The notes below the pieces were generated by a model, which was not told the origin of the DNA, ran no database searches, and was given only the letters and a program-made list of their open reading frames with translations. From Lepus europaeus (taxonomy: Eukaryota; Chordata; Mammalia; Lagomorpha; Leporidae), in NCBI RefSeq assembly GCF_033115175.1, contig NC_084837.1, positions 66,735,266-66,799,265 on the forward strand: a stretch of 64,000 bases of DNA, given 5' to 3'. The position numbers and the translations under genes were made by a program. This document shows positions 11,190 to 21,155 of this stretch, piece by piece. Numbering within the stretch: position 1 is the stretch's first letter; every line of letters begins with the position of its first letter.

Positions 11190-12240
11190 TAAATTAGTAC
11201 AGCCAGTATGGAAAACAGTATGGAAATTCCTTTAAAAACTAGGAATAGAACTGCTATATTATCCAGCAATCTCACTGCTGGATAGCAAAGATAAAATATC
11301 ATTATATCAGCCGGCGCTGTGGCTTAACAGGCTAATCCTCCACCTTGAGGCGCCGGCACACCGGGTTCTAGTCCCGGTCGGGGTGCCGGATTCTATCCCG
11401 GTTGCCCCTCTTCCAGGCCAGCTCTCTGCTATGGCCCGGGAAGGCAGTGGAGGATGGCCCAAGTCCTTGGGTCCTGCACCCACATGGGAGACCAGGAGAA
11501 GCACCTGGCTCCTGGCTTCGGATCAGCGAGATGTGCCAGCCACAGCGGCCATTGGAGGGTGAACCAACGGCAAAAAGGAAGACCTTTCTCTCTGTCTCTC
11601 TCTCTCACTATCCACTCTGCCTGTCAAAAAAAAAAAAAATCATTATATCAAAGGGATGCCTCCATCACCATGTTTATTGCAATATTATTTAGAATAGCCA
11701 AGAAACAGAATCTAAAATGTTGCCCATCAACAGATGACTGCATAAAGAAAATGTGGTATATATGTATAATAAAATATTATTCAGCCATAAAAAAGAATGA
11801 AATCCTGTCATTTCCCACAAGGTGAATGGAACTGGAGGACATTATGTTAAGTAAACTAGACAGAGACAAATATTGCATATTCTACTTCATATATCAAAAC
11901 TTGAATAAAAAACTCAATCTGAACATAGAACAGTAATTACTAGAGGCAGGGAGGGGTGGAGAGTGACAGAAGGCGATGGGATAATGGCTATCAAATGAGA
12001 GTTAGAAAGAATAAGTTCCTAGTGTTACACAACATGGTGGGGTAACTACAGTTCACAACAACCTATTATATATATTTTTAAGCAAATAGAAGGGAAGAGC
12101 GCCAAGGCTCTAATCATAAAGTAATGAGGAAGAGGGGAAAATGTTAATTAACCTGATTTGATCAGTGCACACTGTATAAATGTATTGAAATGTAACACTG
12201 TACCCCATAAATATGTATCACTTTGTTAGTAAATTTTTTA
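11189..12240 (+). mobile_element. Ancient L1, direct 3' segment (ORF2 end and 3'UTR)
   Basis: Continues ORF2 from 'TTAGTACAGCCAGTATGG' through the Phe-Pro-rich end and the L1M/L1PA-like 3'UTR ('GATGGGATAATGGCTATCAAATG', 'ACACTGTACCCCATAAATATG'). Interrupted by the SINE at 11310-11638. Its 3' end received another SINE at 12242. Confidence 0.85.
11310..11638 (+). mobile_element. Young C-type SINE inside ancient L1 (source of the 22.4 kb chimera)
   Basis: Perfect 12-bp target-site duplication ATCATTATATCA at 11298-11309 and 11639-11650. It carries the private variants CTTGAGGCGCC (others CTTGCGGCGCC) and GGATTCTATCCC (others ..CTGTCCC). Both are shared with the SINE at 22448. Confidence 0.96.
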
Positions 12241-12241
12241 A

Positions 12242-12557
12242 GATTTATTTATTTATTTAAAAGGCAGAGCTAGAGAGAGAGAGAGAGATGGAGAGAAAAA
12301 ACCAGTTCACTGGTTCACTCCTCAAATAGCCACAATAGCCAGGCCTGGCCAGGCCAAAGCCAAGATCCCAGAGCTTCCTCCAGGTCTTCCACTTGGGTGC
12401 AGGGCCCTAAGCACCTGAGCCATCTTCCACTGCCCTCCCAGGCACATTAGCAGGGAGCTGATTGGAGGTGGAGCAACCAGGTTTTGAACCATCACGTATA
12501 AGGGATGCCAGAGCTGCAGGTGGTGGCTTTTACTTGCTATGCCACAATGCCAATCCC
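12242..12557 (-). mobile_element. C-type SINE, minus orientation
   Basis: Flanked by near-perfect duplications TAGTAAATTTTTTAA (12227-12241) and TAGTAAATTCTTTAA (12558-12572). Inserted at the 3' end of the ancient L1. Confidence 0.93.
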
Positions 12558-12826
12558 TAGTAAATTCTTTAATGTTTTAAAAATTAAATTAAGAATTTAG
12601 AATATAGCTAATTATACTATACAACCACACTAAGCATAATTTAATGATTTTAAAATCTTACTGTAATTCATAATTTTCCCAGATATCATTTTTTATTTGT
12701 TATGGTAAAGTATGGAAGTACTATTTCATAGAATGTTAATTACTTGAATGATGAATAACAAAAATATGGTGATCATTTATAAAACAGTCTGCTGTAGTTT
12801 TTTTTTTTTTTGACATTTAAGATTGC

Positions 12827-12978
12827 AAATGTATGGGGGCATTTCAAGAAGTCCATGGAGAAATGGAATTAAAATATAAATTTATTTTACTGTAAGAAAT
12901 TTAAGCTGTATTTGAAATCCAGACAGTTTTTTTATCATATATATTTCCATGACTTTTTGAAGACCCCTCAAATGTATG
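12827..12978. mobile_element. Short MITE-like DNA transposon with terminal inverted repeats
   Basis: About 135 bp bounded by imperfect inverted ends: GGGGGCATTTCAAGAAGTCC at 12835 and, on the reverse strand from 12969, GAGGGGTCTTCAAAAAGTCA. A direct repeat AAATGTAT flanks it (12827-12834 and 12970-12977). The 8-bp duplication would suit a hAT element, while the end sequence reminds me of mariner-type elements. Non-autonomous, family uncertain. Confidence 0.7.
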
Positions 12979-13319
12979 TATTTTAGTTAAGTATAAAGTA
13001 TTATTGAATTATTATACTTTCAGAGATATTGAGAAAAAGACCTAAGTCTCTATACATTCAATAAATGCTTTATTTGTGCAGTGACCAAAACCAAAAATAT
13101 CTGTGTAGGCCCTTATATATAGCTTACATCACAAAAGAAATTTACAATAAACATTTTCTCCCAATTAGACTGACATCAGATCAAAGCACCTTTAAATTGC
13201 TATATAAATATGTTTTATTTGGAATAAGTTCTCTCTTGCCAAGCAAGTGCAAAAACAAAAACAAAAACTGACCACCAAAACAAATATAGATGTGAATTTC
13301 TGTTTGTTTCATTTTATAG

Positions 13320-13408
13320 CACAGAAGAGGATTTTACAAGGACTCCAGTTGTAGAAAAGCAGATATACTTCCCTCTTCAAAATTATCCAGTAAACAACAT
13401 GGTAACAG
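13320..13408 (+). CDS. TERB2: TERB2 internal exon
   Basis: 89-nt exon between a CATTTTATAG acceptor and a GTAAGT donor. It completes the Ser codon begun in the exon at 6131 and then encodes TEEDFTRTPVVEKQIYFPLQ followed by NYPVNNMVT, leaving one base (G) to form Gly with the exon at 20560. The RTPVVEKQ.YFPLQNYPVNNMVTG run is the strongly conserved tract just before the MAJIN-binding C-terminus of TERB2. The donor is close to consensus. No frame disruption. Confidence 0.92.
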
Positions 13409-14231
13409 GTAAGTTAGAAGAAAATTTAGAGTAAACCCTGGGAATATTGTATATAATAAAGCTGCTGTTGTACTTCAAATGCCTAACAAGTAGACCCCGC
13501 CTCTGTCATACATGGTTGTAGAGGGAACATCATTTGCATATTAAATAACCTGACCTGCAGACTTACCAGGGGTAAGTCTCATATTCCCTGTGCTACAATG
13601 ATGGTCTCTAGGTGGAGTGAACACACACCTCTGTTTCCCTAATATAGCCACTGTATATGCCTGCTTTTCTGGCATTAATTTTTACTCTCAAGTGTCCTAA
13701 TTTGGGAGTTACATTATACATATTACCTCAATCATAATTTCCTCTGAGAATCTGATGAAACATAGGCCCCTTTCCCTAGCATATATACATATTCAAACAC
13801 AACAAATAAACTTTCTGATAATTTAAAGAGGCTCACAGATGCCCAGAAGCCTGCTCACAGATCACCCATTTTCCCATCTTAGTGCCCCACATAAAGAGAA
13901 GACAGCTAACTGAGTCTGACAGTGACAGGGTAGAACTGAGGGGACCAAGTGGCCACCGGAATTTAGATAGTGCTGAGTCAGGTGGATATTGAATACTCTG
14001 ATCTGGGTTGCATTCAGTGGAGTCATTGATAAAAATTTTATTATAAGTAGGGATTTTTAAAAATGTAGATTTTATAAATTCATTTAAAATAATTTTACAT
14101 TTATCATTTTCACTTTATTTAGCCATATAAAACAATCTCTGACACCAAGTCCACAACTAGTCTTTCATATTACTTCAAATGCCTTCTAACCATTTTCAAG
14201 TAATAGAAAGTAGCCTTTGTAAAAGCATTTT

Positions 14232-14987
14232 TTTTCACCATTTCTGATTTCTTTATTATCTGTAACCTTTGGAAACTAATCACATGAAACTACAAAATTA
14301 GCAAATGTCTGAAATCTGTGTATAAAACATAAATTACCTCTAATTTCAAACTCTCATTTATTAGTGTACCACTCAATCTTAAAAAAAAAATGAAAAAGAA
14401 AAAAAAAAAAGCGGCTCCAAAGATAGTCTTATACCATTCTTTAAAAAAGGAAACTGTTCCTTTTAACTTTACACCCACCCCACACCCCAATTTCAAGACA
14501 CATCATTTAATTGTCTTGGTCATGGACATTTCCAAGATGAGATTTTATATTTCGCTCCCATAGCTTCTGGTTATCAGAAAACCCATGCTTTCCTTTATTG
14601 AAGGAATTTGGTCTGGCTGATGTTGGTGTATCCCTTCCAATATTCTTCATCCTCATCTTTGCTTCTGGAGGCATTTCCTCTGGTTCACTATCTTCATCTT
14701 CATTAAAAGCCGCTGCTACTGAGAGGGTTTTTGGAGCAAGAGTTGGAAGTTTCTTTAGGCTTACTTGACCCAAGTTTGATGGATATGGCTGATGCTTTCT
14801 TTGACGTCTGGCTACCTACGGCAAATCCAAACTTGGAAATCTTTGTAGGTTTTGTTGGGAGGTCTGCAGCTTCTTCTCCAGCTGATCGTTTCTCAGCGCT
14901 TCGACTGCAACTTTCCCCTCCATTACTCCGGTGGCTCCAGGTCGCTGCGGCTTTTTGGGCTTCTCTTCTCCCGCCTTCCTGTCCGCC
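14232..14987 (-). pseudogene. PCNP: PCNP processed pseudogene (PEST-containing nuclear protein retrocopy)
   Basis: A minus-strand open stretch at 14507-14773 reads almost exactly like the C-terminal half of PCNP ([20 protein letters not shown], then [20 protein letters not shown], ending [11 protein letters not shown]-stop). The N-terminal part ([20 protein letters not shown]) is recognisable at about 14900-14985. It has a deletion and shifts frame near 14820-14920, so no full product is possible. The 5' end stops at the second codon: the start codon is missing. Hallmarks of L1-mediated retrocopying: no introns, reversed AATAAA at 14257-14252, a short T run (decayed poly-A) at 14232-14235, and a perfect 14-bp duplication TGTAAAAGCATTTT at 14218-14231 and 14988-15001. 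Antisense within a TERB2 intron. Confidence 0.95.
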
Positions 14988-15015
14988 TGTAAAAGCATTT
15001 TAAAAATAACATTTA

Positions 15016-15359
15016 GGCCGGCGCTGTGGCTTAACAGGCTAATCCTCCGCCTTGCGGCGCTGGCACACCGGGTTCTAGTCCCGGTTGGGGTGCCAGATTC
15101 TGTCCCAGTTGCCCCTCTTCCAGGCCAGCTCTCTGCTATGGCCCAGGAAGGCAGTGGAGGATGGCCCAAGTCCTTGGGCCTTGCACCCGCATGGGAGACC
15201 AGCAGAAGCGCCTGGCTCCTGGCTTCGGATCAGCGAGATGCACCGGCCGCAGGGGCCATTGGAGGGTGAACCAACGGCAAAAAGGAAGACCTTTCTCTCT
15301 GTCTCTCTCTCTCACTATCCACTCTGTCAAAACAAAACAAAAAAAAAAAAACCAAAAAC
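15016..15359 (+). mobile_element. Young C-type SINE
   Basis: 13-bp duplication AAAATAACATTTA at 15003-15015 and 15360-15372. Begins 15 bp after the right duplication of the PCNP retrocopy. Confidence 0.96.
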
Positions 15360-15969
15360 AAAATAACATTTAATATGTAGTTTTGGACTGAGTCTGAGAG
15401 AAATCAAAGAAACCTGCTACCCAGTTATGAAATTAGAAATCTGTCACAGTACTCTCAAGACAACTGTGGACTGCAAAGGATAATGAGCTAAGTAGAAGCA
15501 CTTAAGTTCCAAGATTGGGAGCAATTGATTGGTGCCCAGATTTAGCCCTATACCTAAGCTTTCAGATAAAATGTAGGGTCTTAAATCATGGTTGTGCTAT
15601 ATTGCTGATATTGATATTACTTCAAGCAACTTCATCACCAGTTATTAAATGTCTAATGTTCATTTGGAATTACCAAATGTCTAATAACACATTAAAAATG
15701 TCAATGATAAATGTTGAAGTCAGTCACACAACAAATACATATGCTTACATTTGAATATGTAACAATACTGCTCTTTGTTTTGCTATTGGATAAAAAAATT
15801 GTTCAAAAGGACATGCTAATGTTATACACAGACTAAAAGAACTATAAAAATAATCATTAGAATTTTTTAGATTCTAATTTTAACCTATAGTAATCTTTTG
15901 TTGATTTTATTGGTAGAGTTAAAGTAAAAATGTCTGACCTTTTCATTTGTTCAATTTAATAATTATTTC

Positions 15970-16297
15970 AGGGCTGGTGTAGCTGTTAAGCTGCCATTTG
16001 TGATGCAGCTTAAATTGGAATGCCAAGGAGTGCCAGTTCGAGTCCCAAATGCTCTCTCCTTCCAATCAGCTCCCTGCTAATGCACTTGGGAAGCAGTGGA
16101 TGATGGCTCAAGTACTTTGACCCTGCTACCCACATGGGAGCCCTGCATGGAGTTTCAGGCTCCTGGCTTCAGCCTGACCTGACTGTGTTCATTGCAGACT
16201 TTTAGGGAGTAAACTAGTAGATGGAAGATCTCTTTCTCACTTTCTTTCTCTCTCTTTATCACCCTGTCTAATAAATAAATAAATAAATATTTTAGAA
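15970..16297 (+). mobile_element. Old C-type SINE
   Basis: Head CAGGGCTGGTGTAGCTGTTAAG; tail CTAATAAATAAATAAATAAA. Confidence 0.85.
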
Positions 16298-16457
16298 ATA
16301 ATTATTTTCTTCCTTTAATTTCTACATTAATATTTTAATAGCACTTTCTTGGGAGAAAGCTTTTTTAAGGGAAATTTGTCTTTAGTATTATGTGAAATGA
16401 CAAATATTTCCCACTTTTATCATGCCCAAATACTTGTACAGAAAAGAATAACTTCTT

Positions 16458-16788
16458 TTTTAAATTAAAAAAAAATTTTTTTATTTGACAAGCAGTTAGA
16501 CAGTGAGAGAGAAACAGAGAGAGAAAGGTCTTCCTTCTGTTGGTTCACTCCCCAAACAGCCGCTATGGCCTGCGCACCACGCCGATCCAAAGCCAGGAGC
16601 CAGGTGCTTCCTCCTGATCTCCCATGCGGGTGCAGGGGCCCAAGCACCTGGGCCATCCTCCACTGCCCTCCCGGGCCACAGCAGAGAGCTGGACTGGAAG
16701 AGGAGCAACCCGGACTAGAACCCAGCACTCATATGGGATGCCGGCGCTGCAGGTGGAGGATTAACCAAGTGAGCCACGGCACCGGCCC
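16458..16788 (-). mobile_element. C-type SINE, minus orientation
   Basis: 13-bp duplication AGAATAACTTCTT at 16445-16457 and 16789-16801. Head reads GGCACCGGCCC at the right end. Confidence 0.96.
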
Positions 16789-16984
16789 AGAATAACTTCT
16801 TATTAGAAAAAAAATCAGCTTGTGTTGGTTAAATATTTAGTGAGATTTCTAATTTAGGCTGTGGTATCAGTTTTTATGACTACAACTTGACTATCTCTTC
16901 CTCAGAATGGGTTGGGTTCAACTCAATGACTGTTAAATTTCTGGAAATAGAATTGAAGTCTTTAATTATAGAAAATACAAGTTG

Positions 16985-17205
16985 GAACTATGTTCTAGAA
17001 CATAGGTTCCTAGTTTTGGCTCTATTGGCATTTTAGGCCAGATAATTATCTGTTTGGGTGGAGCAGGGTGGGCATCAGTACTGTGTGCTGTAGAATGTTT
17101 AACAGTGTCCCTAGCCTCTGCCCAATAGATGCTAGTAGTACCCCTCTCTACCCATTTGTGACAAGTAAAAATGTCTGCAGACATTGCAAGATATCCCCTA
17201 AAACA
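16985..17205 (+). mobile_element. MER5A-like hAT-Charlie DNA transposon
   Basis: Contains the recognisable series GGCTCTATTGGCATTTTAGG, GCTGTAGAATGTTTAACAG, CCCTAGCCTCTGCCCAATAG and AAAATGTCTGCAGACATTGC. Non-autonomous. Confidence 0.88.
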
Positions 17206-17399
17206 TTAAGTTTTTAATATTTTTTGCTTTTGACTGGAATGAAATCCCCTCATTCTGACGTCATTAGTTATCATCCTTGATAAGAAGCTCTGATTGATAG
17301 TGACATAAGAGTAAGAAAACAATTACTAACAACTGTAAATACCTTGCAGATACTCAAGAGTTCTGATAATTGCAAGTTGAGAACCTATAATAGTTGTTA

Positions 17400-17905
17400 A
17401 CTATGGCTGTTAATCAAATTGTTCCAAAACTCAGCAGCTTTAAACAATGATCATTTATTAATTGCATAGTTTCTTAAGGTTAGAAATCTAGGATTATCTA
17501 GCTGGGTACTTTGTCTCAAAGCCTCTCATGAGGTTGCAGTCAAGTTATCAGCTGGGCTACAATCATTTCAAAGCACAGCTGGGACTGGAAACTCCACATT
17601 AAAGTTCATTCATAGTTGTTGACCGGCCTTGGGTCCCAGCTGGGTTTTGGTCCCAAGCTTCAGCCCCTCATCAGGTGGGCCTCTCCTTAAGAGCTGTTTA
17701 CAAAATGGTAACTTCCTTTGTATTGAGAAATGAAAGGGTGAGAAAAAAATGTGCCCAAGATAGCATCCACCGTCCTTTTTATATCCTACTCTCAGAAGTG
17801 ACAAACCATCAATTCTGTATTGTTGTTCAAGGGGACTGCACACGTTTGTGAATACCAGGAGTTGGGGATCTGTTGGGGCCATCTGGGAGGCTGTTTATCA
17901 TAGAC
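17400..17905. mobile_element. Possible ancient LTR relic
   Basis: Has the '..AACTCAGCAGCTTTAAACAATGATCATTTATTA..' and '..GAAACCATCTGGGAGGCTG'-like layout of old mammalian LTRs (MaLR/ERVL type, reverse orientation). Assigned by resemblance only. Confidence 0.35.
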
Positions 17906-18252
17906 ATATCTAGAATTGTCTACCAAGAATGCCTTTCCTAGGAACTTTCTTCTTCCTCCCAATTTATCTAGGTTATACAGGAACAGACACTTTCTAAAAT
18001 GTGAGCTCGTTTCCTACTCCTAAGAGTTGCTTTGTAATTGAATACTTGACTTGAGCTGAGCTAATTGCAGCTCTTTTTCTGGATTTTTTAGACAAGGAAT
18101 ACAGCAAGTCAAGTCTTTCTATATCAAGGTATTTGTTAACTAATTTTACATGGCTATATCTTGCCATTAGGCAAAGATCATGAACTTACACAGAGTATAG
18201 CAGAGATTCTGTAAAGTAAATGACACTGACAAATATATCATTAAAGATATTT

Positions 18253-18582
18253 GGGGCCAGTGTTGTGGCATAGCAGGTAAAGCGGCTGCCTGTGATGCCA
18301 GCATCCCATATGGGCACTGGTTTGCATCCCAGCTGTTCCACTTCCGACCCAGCTCTCTGCTAATGGCCTGGGAAAAGCAGCAGAAGATGGCCCAAGTGTT
18401 TGGACCCCTACCACCCATGTGGGAGACCTGGATGAAGCTCCTGGCTCCTGGCTTTAGCTTGGTCTAACCCTGGCCATTGTAGCCATCTGGGGAGTGAACC
18501 AGTGGATGGAAGATCTCGCTCTCCTTTCTCTTTCTCTCTTTATGTAACTCTAACTTTCAGATAAATAAATAAATCTTTTTCA
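18253..18582 (+). mobile_element. C-type SINE
   Basis: Head GGGGCCAGTGTTGTGGCATAG, tail AGATAAATAAATAAATC. Flanking AAAGATATT words on both sides fit a short target duplication. Confidence 0.92.
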
Positions 18583-19354
18583 AAAAGATATTAATAGATT
18601 TTATATAGTTGGATTCATAGCTAATTTATTTGTCATGAATTTATTATTAAAACAAACTACATGCATAGATATGCTATTGATCTTTATGGTAGTTGTGGTC
18701 TAAATTTAGTTATTCTTGAACTCTACCAGAATTTTTTCCATACACTATTTACTTTTAAATTAGATTTTGGTTTTAGTATAAACCACAAACATTTGCATTA
18801 CACATAAAATATAATCATTCAAATAGTAAACAATTGCTATCAAGTTATTGCTTAAGATTATTTGAGTCCTTAAGCTATTTCCATTTGGGCAGGGTTTTTT
18901 TTTTTTTTTTTGATACTAATATCTATTTCAGATTAGTAATGACATCAAAATTACTTATACTCATAATCTTTGTTAACTGGGCAGTAATATCACTTTCCCA
19001 TTAATTTTTCACTAAAGAATGTTATCAGTGTTAGCAGTTCAGGGATATGTTGCCAGCTGTAATAGGGAAGATGAGCTGTTGTTTTTAGTAGCTTTTTGGA
19101 CAGTGATTACTCTCCAAGCCAAACAATTTCCCAGTTAGTTAGATACAGGTACTTTTATGTTCTGGTTTGAATCCAGATATCACACTCTGAGTAAACAAAG
19201 TGGCTAATCAAGTATCTGTGCTTTAAAAGATAGGAGAAGGTTATGGGGTGGGGGCCACAAGGGTGTTCCCTGATAATTTATCAAATTTTATGGAGAATTT
19301 TCTCACTGGAATGATCTCTTCTTTGTATTTCTTTTCTAAAAACACTAGAACTCT

Positions 19355-19805
19355 TTTTTTTTTTTTTTTTTTAGAGGAAAGGTTTATTGTCCGGTGGGGT
19401 AACGCTGATGGGCCAGGGGAAGGGGGCAAGGGAGTAAGAGAAAGAGGGCGCATGTGCAGGAAGCAGGTCCTGTGATACCTTTGCAGGGGGCAGGGAAATA
19501 GGAGCAGCAAATCCTGTTAGGGTGGGGGTGGAGCTGACACTTGTGGTTGGGCCATTTGGTCACCTGGCTTCTAGCAATGTCGACGCTGACTAGGGCTAGA
19601 GCTGAGGATGGTGGCCTGGGCATAGATTGTGCCACAGATAAGACTGTGTCATTTTACTAACATTCCCCTCTTTGTTTTTTATTAAGCAAGTGTTGTATGG
19701 CATTATATCAGGCCCAAAAGTCCAGGGAAGAGGGGGTGGAGGGATGATGATCTTTTTTTTTTTTTTTTAAGATTATTTATTTATTTGAAAAGCAGACTTA
19801 CAGAG

Positions 19806-19845
<40 letters not shown>

Positions 19846-20451
19846 CCGTCCGCTTGGTTCTGCAAAGGCCAGAGCTGGGCCCAACTGGAGCCAGGAGCCA
19901 GGAGCTTCCTCTGGGTCTCCCACACGGGTGCAGGGGCCCAAGGACTTGGACCATCTTCCACTGCCTTTCCAGGCCACAGCAGAGAGCTAGATTGGAAGTG
20001 GAGCAGCCAGGACACAAACCGGCACCCATTTGGGATGCCAGCACTGCAGGCAGCGGCTTTACCTATATTTAGAGCTATTTCCTGCTGACATGGGGGCAAT
20101 GCTGGCATGGGGTGATGTCTCAAGCCACAATCTCCTGGGTGGGGAGCCGAGTATATCCCTGTAGTAGCATTTGTTTGCCTGTTTGGTGAAGGCTTTGATT
20201 CATTCTGTTATCACCCCCTGTAAACACTTAAACAGACAAGATAGTATAAAGGCCAGGGTGAGAATAGCAGCTAATGGTCCTAAGAGTGGCATTAACCAAG
20301 TAATGAGAGGATTTCATAGAGGAGTGGAAATGGGGGGGAGGGTGTTTCTGGACCCTAGTGAAGACTGTTTGAAGGATGTTGTTTTACCTGGCCTGATTGG
20401 TTAACATAATACATTTTTAAGTCCTGTCTGTCCCATAGTACCATGCCTGTT
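19355..20451 (-). mobile_element. Poly(A)-tailed retrocopy of an endogenous retrovirus transcript (env 3' part, U3-R)
   Basis: Read on the minus strand: an env-like C-terminal region (about 20400-20170, with a roughly 25-residue hydrophobic stretch after a Trp/Pro-rich motif, as in gammaretrovirus-type TM proteins), a polypurine tract AAAGAGGGGAA (about 19673-19663), and an LTR U3 beginning TGTTAGT at 19662. Then AATAAA at 19388-19383 and, about 10 nt later, a run of about 17 A (19372-19355). U5 is absent, as expected if a polyadenylated ERV RNA was copied. A perfect 14-bp duplication AACACTAGAACTCT flanks it (19341-19354 and 20452-20465). Broken by frame damage and by the SINE at 19750-20064. 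Not capable of making a product. Confidence 0.85.
19750..20064 (-). mobile_element. C-type SINE nested in the ERV retrocopy, head truncated
   Basis: T-run, AAGATTATTTATTTATTTGAAAAGC, GA expansion at 19808-19842, then the body in reverse up to GGCAGCGGCTTTACC. The final head bases (..GCCGGCCC) are missing. Confidence 0.9.
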
Positions 20452-20559
20452 AACACTAGAACTCTCAGCACTAATAAATCTATGACAATAGAAAACATAT
20501 AATATGACAGGATTTTAAACAAATATATATAGAGAGAGACTTTTTTTTTTATTTTGTAG

Positions 20560-20711
20560 GTTATATATCAATTGATGCCATGAAGAAATTTCTTGGGGAG
20601 ATACATGACTTCATTCCTGGAAGCTCAGGATATTTGGCATACCATGTTCAAAATGAAATTAACATGTCTGCTATAAAAAACAAATTGAAGAAGAAATATT
20701 CACTAATCTGA
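20560..20711 (+). CDS. TERB2: TERB2 terminal coding exon
   Basis: Acceptor ATTTTGTAG. Joins the previous exon in frame (G+GT gives Gly). It encodes YISIDAMKKFLGEIHDFIPG, then SSGYLAYHVQNEINMSAIKN and KLKKKYSLI, stop TGA at 20709-20711. This is the conserved C-terminal region that in TERB2 binds MAJIN, linking the telomere complex to the inner nuclear membrane (family knowledge). The Lys-rich tail is typical. Length and stop position fit the roughly 220-residue family. Confidence 0.94.
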
Positions 20712-21155
20712 GTACTTATTTTCTATATAAAATATTACCAGATTATATGCATAATTTATAATGATCCCTTTTGGGACAAGGAGAGTGGGGAAGTGAAAAA
20801 TTCTTCTCTTCCTCAACATGTGTCTAGGAATTTCAGAATCCTTTTGGCTCTGTGTTTGGACATTTGGGCTGGACTTTTCCTCAGCTGTAAATTATGTTTA
20901 TAAATTCTGAGTGCACGGTTGTTATGGAGAGTAACTGTCATTGAAACATGCTTTGTGAGGAACTTCTCTTCCTCCCCTTTCTCTGTCAAATGCTGTTTTG
21001 GTTTTAACATTCTATTTTTTTTTTAAGTTTTAATGCTAACCTTTTTGAATCTGGTCATCTTACTTTTATTTTAAAAATTATAATGCCACAGTTAAGTTCT
21101 GAATTATTTTTTCTGACTTGAAACATATGGAATAAAACATTTTAATAATTCATAC
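20712..21155 (+). other. TERB2: TERB2 3'UTR with poly(A) signal
   Basis: AATAAA at 21131-21136, about 420 nt after the stop, followed by a GT-rich stretch (CGTGGGTGAACTGTTTC) from about 21159 that fits a downstream cleavage element. The cleavage site is inferred. Confidence 0.75.
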
